Positions 48,816 to 60,485 of a stretch of DNA of 64,000 bases are shown here, piece after piece (the first letter of the stretch is position 1; the number at the start of each line of letters is the position of its first letter). The notes under the pieces were generated by a model. It was not told where the DNA came from. It was given only the letters and a program-made list of their open reading frames with translations, and made no database searches. The stretch is from Amblyornis subalaris (taxonomy: Eukaryota > Chordata > Aves > Passeriformes > Ptilonorhynchidae), in assembly GCA_018881555.1 (NCBI GenBank), contig JACAXG010000026.1:6429965-6493964 (forward strand), read 5' to 3'. Made by a program: the position numbers and the translations under genes.

Positions 48816-51800
48816 TATTTATGCTTTTTTAATAAACAGCTGAAATGGTTGAAGACTTGGTGTGTCTCTAGGCTATGATATATAAAAAATGTATTATGTT
48901 AGCATGTTTATAAGAATTTCAAGAAAAAAGAAAACAAGCAAAACCACTGCTAAGTAGTAAGNTTTTTCATTCATTTGTTTGTGGGTGTTTTCTGTTGTTG
49001 GGTTTTTTTTAAGTTCTGGGTAAATAATCCACATCCTGGAGCAGACTTGTGGATGTGTAGATTTTTCCAACACACTGTATTTCCTTTTACTTTGAATAAA
49101 TTCAAATATATGCCACTGACACTTGGGTGTCGTTGTTGGCCTGCTTGTGTCCGTGGGTTATTGTGCCCATGAACAGTGTTAATGTTATTCTTTTGGTAGA
49201 TTTGTATTTTTAAAATTTTTTTCCTTAAAAAAGGGAAGGCAACAGGCAGACTTAGGGGGTAATTTTAGCAGCTATGTTGGCACTTATTGTGAACCCCCAG
49301 AACACTGCAGCTGTGAGCTGGCTCCTTAGAGAAGTAAGTGGCTGTCTGCCATGGCCAGCCCTGTGATATGCACCTGTAAAGTTCACAGGATCAGAAGAAA
49401 GGAAAATAGTTATTACAGGAAAAGCTAAATGGATCTTGTGCTTTAAATTTATGATCTGCTAGATATTTGAAACCAGAGCTGGTGCCAAAATGAAGGTATG
49501 TTTCACTTAGAAGAAAGGAAAGCTGTCAGGGCTTTAATGATTTGACCTGGGGGAAAAAAAGAAATACTTTTTTGGGAAATACTTCATAGATTTTTTTTTT
49601 TAAATCTTTTTGACACTGAGTTATGATCCAAATCAGTGACTAAGGCCTTTTCATAAAAATGTATATTTATTTTCCAGTTGAAGACACTTAGCCTGTATTG
49701 ATTTACATAATTGTAATCGTATGTTTTCCTGCAGTGGTAATTACGGAGGGTGAAGTGTTGATTAGCTTCTAATGAGATTTAGACATCAAGCAACTTTTTT
49801 ACAGCTCTGTTATCGATGGCCTGAGATCCCTGCTCTGTGTGCCAGGGCTGAGAAGCTAACTACAAGGAATAAATGTGTGTGTTGTTTTCTTTGGGAAATG
49901 AGTGAATAAGCCTGTCACTACTGTGTGAAGATGGCAGCTTTCATGCAGGCTGGTATTCCAGTTCCCAGAACACCAAGAACAAGCCTGAAACACCACATCA
50001 GTGATTTTGAAAATCCAGACAAACTTTTAATCTGCTCTGGAAAAGACAAATTCTCCCAGCATTTCTTCAACACAATTTAAAACATTTTGCAGGACAAGGA
50101 ATCCTCTTGCATCTTCTGAAGACCTAGAAGAGTGCAGGTTCTGATCACATAGAGGCTATGGCAAACCTCCCCCAAAATAACCTGTTTAGATAAATACTTG
50201 TCATAAGTGGTCATACGTATACTTTAAACGACCTATTTTAGTGACCAGCAATCTTGCTGCATTATGCAGGAAAGCTCTCAGATTGATGTTGTATTCAACT
50301 GGATGGCAGAATCTGGGTGTTAGGGACAAGTAATATCTCATATGTAAGTCAGCGCTGCCAGGTGCTCCTTTGCTCCTATCTCCTTTTTGATTCTTGATTG
50401 TGTAAAAGTGTAGCTGTTAAGGGTCTATTGAGAACAGTTGTCATTCAGAAATAAGTCCACTCCCTGTCCCCAAAANTGCTTAGAAACATGATAGCTTAAC
50501 TAGTAAAGGCTAACATACAGGTGGAAACCCATTCTCAGCAATAAATGAAGTGAAAATCACTTTCCATGGCAAAATAGAAAATAAAGAAGACAGAGACTGG
50601 ACTGGGACAAATGCATCTTGTGTAGCTTCATATTCTGCATAACTGTACTAAATCTCTGTATTAATGGTATAATACAGTACTTTTTACTTACAGCTTCTGT
50701 CACCCCTGTTTTTTTTCTCTTTACAAGAGTTGCATTAATCCTAGAGACAGCTGTTTGCCCTGTGTCTGAGGACCTCTTGAATCATCTTTACTAATTCACA
50801 AGATATGGGTCAGTTAATGGTTGCAGTTAAATTATCTGGCCTGTGTTTGAGAGAATAGAAAAAATTGCCTTTTATTGATCCTTTGAGACATGCTATCTAT
50901 ACATCTATAACTTTTATATGCTAATGCCCAAGACTAGCAAGAAAGGTACTCCATTACAAGAAGTATTGTAAGAAGTCTGGCTGATAGATGAGTTTTGCAC
51001 AAGAGGTTGGTGGCAGCCTCCATTAAGCCACCTTAGACATTGTCTGTATGCCCATGACTCTTGATGCATACAAGCTATCTGCTGTGCACATCTGCCTGAT
51101 GCACAGCTACTGAATAGGTGAATGTGGCCCCAAGTTTTTTTTTTATGTAACCCATTAAAAGCTACTTGGAGCCTTTTAAAAGTTTTTCACCCTGGAAAAT
51201 CACTTAAGAAAAACTGTATGATGACAATTTAGTCATAATCCCTAATCCAGAATAAATCAGTAGCGAATGTCTCTTCTCTCTGAAGGCTTGGTTATTAGGA
51301 GGGTTGGAGGAAAAAGTACTTATTAAGGTATGGAAGAGATAGCTATGAAGATATCAATACAGGTACAGGCTGGCATGTGATCTGTACAGCAGTTTTTGTG
51401 TGAAAGTCAAATTTATGAGCACATGGAATTCCTTAAGGCGCTCAGGACTGTGAGCTGAGAAACATCAGTGGTTTGAACACTGACTCAGCTAAAGAATGAT
51501 GTGTCTTCAGTGTTACAAACTTTGGGAGAGAAGATGGCAACTTGCTTTTATCATAAATGAAGACAGAATGTAATTATGAAATGTTATCACAATACTTTTT
51601 AAAAAAAGTAATGCAAATCATAAAAAAATTATATTTGATGGATGGATGCAAACATGATGCAGTAAAACATCAACAGCAGTAACATAATATAGTAAAACAT
51701 GACCAGCAGCTGAACCCAGTCAAAATCTGACTGCATGATACAAAACCATCTGACAAGATGCATCAGCTTTGGAACAAAATGTGATTAGGAAAATTTAATA

Positions 51801-54119
51801 CCACTTAGTCTCTGACTGGCCACATTCTGAAGTGCATCACTGGGACTTGGCGTGCCCGGTGAAATGGGGACAGGTGAAAAAAAATTGTGCCCAGTGTCCT
51901 ACATGCTGGTTGCCCAGCCCTTGAGGTCACCGTGCCCATGCAAGCTCAAGACCAAGACTAGTCTTTGTAACACAGGCAGAGAATATTGTTGTTAATTTAT
52001 GTAGATTTCTGTTTTGCTGTTTCATTATTGTTTTCACTTAAGTCCTTGTGTCTTTATTTTGCCTCTTTCTTTTCAGAGGTCTCCATCAGCCTCACACTGC
52101 TCTGGTTGCTGTTAAATATTTCACATTACGTTTTACCAAGAGGTTTTCCATGTTTTCTGCTGAATCCATTACCTTGGGAAGAAATAGAAGTCAAAATACA
52201 AAAACATAATGGACTTTAGTACATCAGGCTTTGTGCATTCATTTTTCTCTTCACATATGCTGTGCACATGCAGTGGCTGTTCCCCCCTAATCTAGGTGGA
52301 TGCTAATGGAATCAAACCCTGGATTGTAGGTTAGTTTGTGAGATTCAAGAGGAAGAGGGATGGGATTTACCAGCAGGGAGCTTATCTTCTACCTGACATC
52401 TTCAAAGACTCCAGCTAAGCGAGGTGTGTTACTCAAAATGACCTTTCTGCCCCTCATAGGCCTATGGGGGTTTAGTTGGTACTAAGCCTGATGCTCTTAG
52501 GGAGAGGAGTCTTTGACCTGGACATTTTATGAGCCATTTTGCTTCCAAATGAGACTTTGCTGTAACTTCTGTCTTGACAGAAATCAAGGAACCTGTTATT
52601 TGTTTAATGAAGCATTATTATTAAAACATAATGGAGACATAACTGATTGAAATAGCAGCTGGGAATTAGCTTGTTTCTCCTTCTCTTGGGGATTTTTTTC
52701 CCTGTAGAATTATCTGCAGAAATGTTTTAACAAATAGTTTAGTTTAAAAATATCTTTGATCTGAGGTCAATATCTAAGCACTTTACTATGGAGCTGCTGT
52801 GCAACACCCAAAGATGAAAACNGATCCATATGGGTGGAAATGGTAGCTAGCACTTTCTAGAGCAAGTACTGTTCACTTGCTTTCATCAGCTAGTGGGATG
52901 GTGAGACAAAAAAAAGATTATTCACATTGCGTAGTATCTTAGGGTGATTCATTCCAATAGGCTTGCTTACAAATCTAGTTTCTATTCAATTGTGACAGAA
53001 AAATTGGAATTCAATTTATACAGCTGAAATAGCAAAATGTTTCTTTAGAACTAACTGTGGAGTCTGCTGAAAGATGTTAAAATAAGGTAAAATAGCACAT
53101 AGTTAATATTTCCATACTTACCTTGTNTGCTGTACAATGTGGTCCATTCTGTCATTTTTCAGTGGTAAATTATTTCTGCTTTGTAGTTCAGAAATTAGTA
53201 GTGAGAGAAGGTGATAAAAAATGAAGCTTTAAAACCTGACATCTTGGCGTGTTCCAAGAAGAGCACTAAAATGTCAACTGATTTGCCAACTATTAAGGCA
53301 CAACTGCAGATTTCCATTAACACATTTATCTGCCATAGTGGAGCTCGTTGAAAGTCTGCTTCAAAAGAAGAAAGAAAAAGTTCAGAGTAGGTCACTGCCT
53401 AAACACAGGGATTAAATTAACTAGAACAAGAGAAATTCACAGTTTCTCCCAGGAAGCTTNCTGCTCTGCCTCACATGCTTCATTCACACTATTTGGGTCT
53501 ATGGGTCTTAATGCCAATTATTTCTTGGTTTCTTGCTGTTTTCTCTGTTGGTTTCTGAAGGTATATTCTTGCAGAAAAGATCAGCCTGTAAGGAGGAAAT
53601 TACTTCTTTTGCCACAGGTGGAGAGAGGAATGAATGAAAGAGCAGTAATTTAGGAGTTGGGTTGCATGCAAATTTTCACTTGTTCACTTGTTCAATCCTT
53701 TTAGAGTTATTTAACCCTGCCCAAACATCTGCAATAACAATGGTATCCTTAAAAATTATTCAGGGCAGTGTAAGGGAAGAAAGAAAATGTCTTCACGCAA
53801 ANCTTCAGGATTTTAACGTGCTGACTCTTTGAGATAAACTCTTGAGTACAGATTAGGCCTTCACGCATTTGTGTTCTGATGGCTCGAAGGGTGCTCCCTG
53901 CTCCAAGTGCACGATGGTGGCAAGCTGAGCACATACTGGGGGCTGCAGTAGCTCTTTGCCACTGTGCATCACAAATGCCTGTCGTCCTCCTCCCTGCTCC
54001 CTGCAATCCCACCTGGTATCCTCAGTGTGGGTGATGGAGCTGAGCATTGATACAACCTCTGTATGAGACCAGAATACAGCACAGCTTGTGGATACAAGGC
54101 TTAGAGCAGCTCGGAAACA

Positions 54120-54182
54120 GCGCATACCATGACTCAATGGTCTTCGAGATCTTTTCCACCCTAAAAGATTCTATGGTTCTAC
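54120..54182 (+). repeat. Possible CR1-like 3' tail
   Basis: GGTCTTCGAGATCTTTTCCA followed by CCCTAAAAGATTCTATGGTT resembles the terminal text of CR1-type elements. The sequence upstream (53850-54120) is GC-richer but I could not align it to a known element. Confidence 0.4.
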
Positions 54183-56134
54183 TTGGCAGGTAAGTCTCCG
54201 TGCAGGAGCTGCCTGGCAGATGAGCATCCAGAAGAAACTTGGTCAGGTAGCCAGCAAGGACCTGTTTGTCCTGCTAGGAAGTNATTTGATTCAGATTTTG
54301 GGAGAGTCATGGAAGAGCAGAGACTGTGCATGAGAACAGAGAATGAGGGGAGCACTTCAGCCACCTGAGGAACATGTGGGGATGGGGAGTGGATTGTGTT
54401 ATAAAGGGAAATTTAGCTGTTTTCCCATGAAAGGAAGTCACAGAACAGGAATTAAGANCCATAGTGGTCAGCATGCTCATCTCAGTGGCTTGAACATTCC
54501 TGCATGACTGAAATTGTGACCAGGATATTTGATAACTGAATTTGCTCATAACTTACTACTTGATGTAAAGGAGAAGTATGTGCACAGATAGAAAGGAATC
54601 ATGGAAGAGTTTGTTTCAAAAATTGTCTGGAAAAATGAAAAGAACAAGACAATGAACAAAGCACTCTCCCTAAATTTGCATATACAGCTTGAATTAATAC
54701 TTTGAAACCAATCTTCAGCTGCAGGGAAAGGCGCNGTCACTTTTCCTTGTAAGTGATTAGTGTTCTGCATAATTCAGTGCTAGGCTTTGGATGCTTGTGC
54801 TGTTATATACACATGTGTACTCTGGCAATAAGCCACTGTCACTCACCCAGTGGTGAGGGTCAAAATGTTCGTCAGCTCCTCCTTCCCTGTGCACTTTATC
54901 GTGCTAGTGAGACAGAGCTTCCAGGGAAAATCAGTCATGGTAACAAATTTGAATTTCAGCATTGTAGATGAAGGGAATGACCAGGGATTTCACATGCAGC
55001 TTTCATCCTTGCATTTCCCACCTTGCAGCATTTGAGAGTTATCACTTTGTTACGTTGATAATAGGGGCGTTTTTTTCTTTTGTTCAAAGGAATCCTAGGA
55101 AGAAACCGATTATTTCATATGCATCTCTATCAAAGGGTCTGTCCCTTGGTTCTTCAGCACCATTGCCCAGCTAGGACTATTGCTCTTGGTACATTTGAGA
55201 GCAAGGCTCTTAACCTATATGGATAAAAGGAAATGTCAGGAAAGGAATTGGGACATACACTGTGTTGTCAGGACATTACCAGAAAAAGTCCCNATAGGCA
55301 CTCTCTTCCTGGTCTTGGAGCCTGGCTTTTTCCATGGATATCTGTGGCACAAGCTTGTCCTATTCTTGTTCCTGTGTTATTTTGATAGATTAAGTACTGA
55401 TAAACAACTGAATTTTCAGAAGTCTGTCTGCCAAGTAAGAATGAGACTGCAAAGATGCTTGTCTTACTGATAGTCTTTCTCCAGATGAACTTTAATAGGG
55501 TATCGTAAAGAGAAGGTGTCATAGTTTTTTGGGTTTCTTTTTGAGAAAGATTATAAGAAACTCTAGAAAACTAAGCATAATATATCCCTACTGCCCCTAT
55601 AATTTAGCTTTCCACAACAGAAGTTATCCCAAAAATAAGAATTACTTTCAGATTTAGCTAAAAGTCAAGAGCTGATCCTGTTTTTACATTCCTGTATTGA
55701 TGCAGCTTTGATACAGTCTGCTTATTCTCTGCAAATCTTGAAGCTATGCTCTGTGAAAATACAGAGGTGTCTTCAGTCAGCCCTTATGCTGTGTNCAATC
55801 TGCTTTTGGAAGTATGCTACTTAAAAAATACAAAAATGAAGCAACACTAATGCAAAAAGAATGAACTTTATTGTAGCTTTTTTTTTACTTCTGTGTTTAC
55901 TCTTTGTGAATAGCAAAACACTGCCTGGGAAAAGTTAAGTACAGCTGAAGTTATGAGAGGATGTTGCTGTTTCCCACTGACAAATTACAATTTTTTCTTT
56001 TAAGGTGAAATAGGATAAATCTTGTTCAAAAGTTATTTACATGAGCCATGTATCTGAATTTGCTTAAAACTGAGACTAAATACTAGATTTTCAAATGCAA
56101 ATCTGACATGGTACAATAAACTACTGTGCTTTGT

Positions 56135-56625
56135 GCCGGTGTGGCCTCACCTCGAGTGCTGTGAGCAGTTTTGGATGCCTCAATATAAGGATATAAAGGT
56201 ATTAGAGAGTGTCCAAAGGAAGTTACAAAGAGATGAAGCCGTGTAAGGAGGCTGAGGGCACTTGGTCTGTTCAGCCTGGAGGAGACTGAGGAGAGACCTC
56301 ATTGTGGTCTTCAACATCGTTACAAGGGGAAGTGGAGGGGCNGACGTGGATGTCTTCTCTGTGGTGACAGTGACAGGACAAAAGGGAATGGCTGGAGCTG
56401 TGTCAGGGGAGGTTTAAGTTGAATATCAGGAAAAGGTTCTTCACCCAGAGGGTTGTGNGGCACTGGAACAGGCTCNCCAGAGAAGTGGTCACAGCACAAG
56501 CCTGACAAAGCTCAGGAAGCTTTTGGACNATGCTCTTGGGCACATGGTGGGATTTTTGGGCTGTCCTGCACAGGGCCAGGAGTTGGACTCAGTGGTCCGT
56601 TCCGGCTTAGCATATTCTATGATTG
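56135..56625 (+). mobile_element. CR1 LINE 3' copy (second CR1 type), intron 1
   Basis: Runs from CCGGTGTGGCCTCACCTCGA through AGGAGGCTGAGGGCACTTGG, TTCAGCCTGGAGGAGACTGA, GAGACCTCATTGTGGTCTTC, GAGGTTTAAGTTGAATATCA and GGCACATGGTGGGATTTTTG to an ATTCTATGATTGTC tail. It lies about 1 kb upstream of CHODL exon 2, in the gene's own orientation. Confidence 0.9.
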
Positions 56626-56939
56626 TCAAATTTTCCAGTAAAATCATGAAATTTGTCATTTCTAATCAATTTGAATAATGCCTGGTGGTTTTTGTTACTT
56701 TGGTATCCTTCATTAATTCTTAACAGAATAAACTTTCCGACTTTTCCTCTCCAATGAGAAATTTCCATACTGAAAAACCTAGATTTCTTTTTTTTTAAGA
56801 GGTAGTTATATTTAGAGGCCTTCTCCTGTCCCTAAATAAACATACTCTAAATAAACATGCTGGAGTTCAGTTGCAGCTGATAAGCAAGTGTGTTAATTCC
56901 TCATTTTGTATATCTTGAATAAACTCTAGNAAATCTCAC

Positions 56940-57075
56940 TAGTTGAAGGTATATTTATTATATATTTTAATATAAATATATACATTATATTTATATAATA
57001 TATATGTCCTTATATATTTATTTTTATGTATAGATTTACATATAATATATAATTGTATATGTGATTATTTTTCCT
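56940..57075. repeat. AT/TA microsatellite in intron 1
   Basis: About 130 bases almost entirely A and T (ATATTTATTATATATTTTAA and similar) between a CR1 copy and CHODL exon 2. A small 15-bp tandem duplication, CTAAATAAACATACT with one change in the second copy, lies just before it (56832-56861). Confidence 0.85.
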
Positions 57076-57662
57076 TTTTAGGAAAAAGGCATCTATCTTT
57101 CTCAGACAAAGAACTGGAAGGAGCAGACACTCTCCTTCCACACACCCTTACAGGTTGTACTTANGCCTGTTATAGCAAAGGGTAGCTTTGAGTTCCTTGT
57201 GAAGCTTAAATAGCAGGATCAAAATACTTCCAGCTGCTTCTTGCCACTAAAATTGAGAACTTAAAACATTTTTTTAAAAAATCAAATAGCTTTAATTACA
57301 AAATAAAACTGAAGTTGGTCCATTAGTATGAAATAGTTAAGAAAATACCCTTCCAAACAGATCCTGGTTTTTACAGAGAGGCCTGATGGAACATTCATTA
57401 AAGTAGAAAATATTTTTCTAGGAGCTATTGGGAATCTTCAGTGTTTTGGAGAGTTTCACAGGCCATGGGAAGAAAGCATAGTTTCCCATGAACTGTGTAC
57501 GTGCAATTTAAATTAGAGCAAAGGATTTCAGTGGTGCCAGTGTTATCACCAGTTGTTCTCAGACAAAAACCTCCTGTCCTCCATCAGCACGTGCTGTATC
57601 CCTTTTTGCAGTTTTGATATTCATTGCTGTCCTCTGAACTCTGCCATGTTTCTATTTTCCAG

Positions 57663-57975
57663 GCCAGAAGGTGTGCTACGGTGCCTTCAAGCATTCCTGT
57701 TACAAATTAGCCTATTTCCAGGACCTGTCTAGACGCGTGGGCTTTCAGGANGCCCGCCAGGCCTGTGAAATCGATGGCGGGGCCCTGCTGAGCCTGGAGA
57801 GCGAAGCTGAGCAGCAGCTGATAGAAAACATGCTGCAAAACCTCACTAAATCAGGCTCTGGGATTTCTGATGGCGATTTCTGGATCGGGCTGTGGAGAAG
57901 CGGCGACGGACTGGCCACGTCGAGCGCTTGCCCCGACCTCTACCAGTGGGCCGATGGAAGCACGTCACCATTCAG
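57663..57975 (+). CDS. CHODL: CHODL exon 2: N-terminal two thirds of the C-type lectin domain
   Basis: The acceptor TTTTCCAG at 57662 joins exon 1 in phase to give GQKVCYGAFKHSCYKLAYF. The exon encodes about residues 31-134. It holds the first disulfide-loop cysteines, the ACEIDGG segment, the helix LESEAEQQLIENML, an N-glycosylation sequon (NLT), the conserved GDFWIGLW core and CPDLYQWADGS. These are hallmarks of C-type lectin-like domains and of the chondrolectin/layilin subgroup. The exon ends in phase 2 (AG of an Arg codon) before GTGAGG at 57976. Base 57751 is unknown, making one codon GAN (Glu or Asp; Glu expected from the family). GC is higher than in the surrounding intron, as expected for a conserved exon. 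Confidence 0.95.
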
Positions 57976-58697
57976 GTGAGGGTGTGGAACTGCTTATTGA
58001 GACGGTGTCATGGAAAGAAGTGGAGATCGAAATGCAAAGTCTGGAAGGCTTGCTGCCCCTAGAAGTNAGTAGCATTCCCCCTTGNCTTCTCCAGATAAAG
58101 GGTAGCTGGCAATTGGGGTTTTGAATTTGAAGCTGTGACAGGATGGCATAGTGTGGCTTCAGCCTACAAATTTCTTTGCTCCCACCCACAGAGTTTGCCT
58201 CTGCATGACTTTTGGAGGTTATTCTGCCACACATAGAGTCTTTGGGATGTGGTCTGAAAGCAGGCAGGCAAATTCTGCAAGACTCTGGCCACCTCAANTC
58301 GGGGAGCTGGCCACCAAGTAAATTAATGCAAAAATTGTTCTGTTTCTACCCTTTTTGAAAAGCCTTTAATTTCCTGATTAAGCCAAAGGCCAGAGTAGCA
58401 ACAACTCAGAGAACTTGGGACAAGAGGAGAGGTAAGAGTCAAATGGGGAGGAAAGCAGAGCNGCAGGATGTTGTTTCTGCAGAGGTGCTTTGACTGATCA
58501 GAATTTTTTTAAGATTCAGAAATGTGGAGCTTGGCCCTGAAACTCCTTTCACAGAGGGCCTGTGGGAAATGCGGGATATCTTTGAAGAGGATGAGACNGT
58601 TGGGGTTGATATTTCTTCATTGATGCAAACTCTTTTCTTTGGCATCCTGATGAACCTTATCTTCAAAAATTGAAAGTTTCTTTGTGTGCACCACTAG
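57976..58697 (+). other. CHODL: CHODL intron 2
   Basis: A 722-base intron splits the lectin domain between phases 2 and 2. I recognise no repeat or coding segment in it. Confidence 0.85.
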
Positions 58698-58855
58698 AAA
58701 TTGGTACACAGATGAGCCTTCCTGTGGAAGTGAAGCNTGTGTGGTGATGTATCATCAGCCAACTGCAAACCCTGGCCTGGGAGGGCCATACCTTTATCAA
58801 TGGAATGATGATAGATGCAACATGAAGCACAATTTTATCTGCAAATATGCCCCAG
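58698..58855 (+). CDS. CHODL: CHODL exon 3: C-terminal part of the C-type lectin domain
   Basis: The acceptor CCACTAG ends at 58697. With the AG from exon 2 the first codon is AGA, giving RNWYTDEPSCGSEACVVMYH. The exon encodes about residues 135-187 and ends FICKYAP. It carries the remaining conserved cysteines, the WND motif (QWNDDRCNM) and the position where sugar-binding lectins have EPN; here it reads EPS. The one unknown base (58737) is in a GCN codon, so it is Ala whatever the base. The exon ends in phase 1 before GTAGGT at 58856. High similarity to the family leaves little doubt about identity. Confidence 0.95.
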
Positions 58856-59724
58856 GTAGGTGAAACTAAAGTTATATTTCACAGGTGGGACATTGTCTTA
58901 GCAAAATAATTGCCTCTGGGTTTGTGAGGGAATCTTCAAGTGACTTTTGGCCTGAGGTACTGGTTCCTTTGGTGTGTGCCTGAGCTGGCATTAACAGGGG
59001 ATATTGATTAAGGGATATAAATAACAATTATTAAAATAAATTTTTCATAAATTTAAATAAACCTGTTTATATCTAATAAGAATGTTTTCAAAGTTAACTT
59101 CACTNTCATGCATTCCCATGATAATTTGATTAATTCTCTAGCTATTTATTCTCCACAAAGTGTTTTCAGTGGACACTTTCTACTTCCCAGGTAGGATGAC
59201 CAAGACATCTCTTGCTTCTCCTGTAAAAAATATTGCACTGTCCTTGCAGTTGCAGCCCTGCTGTTTTAAACCAACTTGTGTGCTGGTTGTTTCGTAAAGT
59301 TATGGCTTGAAGAACGAAGTCCACAACACCAGGAAAAAATTCTGCATTCATGCATGTAGACTTATAGATATGAAAAGCAGATGCACGCTAGTTGAGATGG
59401 TGACAGAAAAACCAGACCTTAGGCAATTTGGCTGTGCTTCCAGACATGACATAAATTCTGGATATGTCAATAGAGGAAACTTGAACTATAAACTAGAACA
59501 TGGTGCAAAANCAGAAAGGACATGAAAACTAAACTTTCAAGTTTGAGCCTGTAACACTTTCTATTCTTGGTGGCACTTACAATAAATGAAAACATGTTTT
59601 TCAGCAGGATCATGCAAATGTTTTCAAATAATTTTTGGTGTGTCTGTTTTTCAAAAACTAGAGCTGAAAGTCAGAATGNAAATGAAATTATGGATTCATT
59701 TCATTAATAAAAACTCAGGAAGTG

Positions 59725-60485
59725 GGCCTATGGGAATCTCATGAGGTTTAAGAAGACCAGGTGCTGGTGCTGCACCAGGCTGGGGATGAACAGATCCAGA
59801 GCAGCCCTGGGAGAAGGACTTGTGGGTGCTGGTGGGTGAGAGGCTGGACATGGCCCAGCCGTGTGTGCAGGGAGCCCAGAAACTNCCNTGNGCTGGGCTC
59901 ATCCAAAGCCCCGTGGGCAGCAGGGCAGGGAGGGGATTCTGCCCCTCTGCCCCGCTCTGCTGAGACCCCACCTGCAGTGCTGCATCCAGCCCTGGGGNCA
60001 CAGCACAGGAAGGACATGGAGCTGTTGGAGCCAGTCCAGAGGAGGCACCAAGATGATCAGAGGGATGGAGCNCCTCTGCTATGAGGAAAGGCTGGGAGAA
60101 CTGGGATTGTTCAGCCTGGAAAAGAGCAGGCTTTGGAATGACCTAATTGTGGCCTTCCAGTACCTGAAGGGAGCCTACAAAAAGATGAAGAGAGACTANT
60201 TACAAGTGCCTGGAGAGACAGGACAAGGGGGAATGGCTTCAAACNGACAGAGTTTGTTTAAACCAGATGTTAGGAAGNAATTCTTTACTGTGAGTGTGGT
60301 GNGGCCCTGTCACAGGTTTCCCAGAGAAGCTGTGACTGCCCCATCCCTGGAAGTGTTCAAGGCCAGNTTGGATGGGGCTCTGAGCAAGCTGGTGTAGTGA
60401 AAGGTGTCCTTGCCCATGGCAGGGAATTGGAACAAGGTGTTGTTTAAGGTNTCTTCCAACCTAAACCGTTCTNTGATTCTATGAA
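59725..60485 (+). mobile_element. CR1 LINE 3' copy, longest in the window, intron 3
   Basis: Begins near TGGGAATCTCATGAGGTTTA (the end of open reading frame 2 in CR1). It continues through AGAAGGACTTGTGGGTGCTG, GCAGTGCTGCATCCAGCCCT, AGGAAGGACATGGAGCTGTT, TTGGGATTGTTCAGCCTGGA and GGCTTCAAAC to a degraded TTCTATGA tail at 60485. Several unknown bases fall inside it. The 178-codon frame at 59861 is a shadow of this repeat. Confidence 0.92.

Larger units (their letters stand above)
42803..57662 (+). other. CHODL: CHODL intron 1
   Basis: GTGAGT donor and TTTTCCAG acceptor bound about 14.9 kb of AT-rich sequence. It contains CR1 copies at 48025-48275 (plus), 48648-48815 (minus) and 56135-56625 (plus), a possible CR1 tail near 54120-54182, a poly-A/AT tract around 44656-44690 and an AT microsatellite at 56940-57075. 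I see no other exon. The open frames here are short, match nothing I know and lack splice context. Confidence 0.85.

Noticed and set aside
59861..60397. 178-codon plus-strand frame
   Set aside because: It lies wholly inside a CR1 3' copy, past the end of the CR1 coding part, with many unknown bases.
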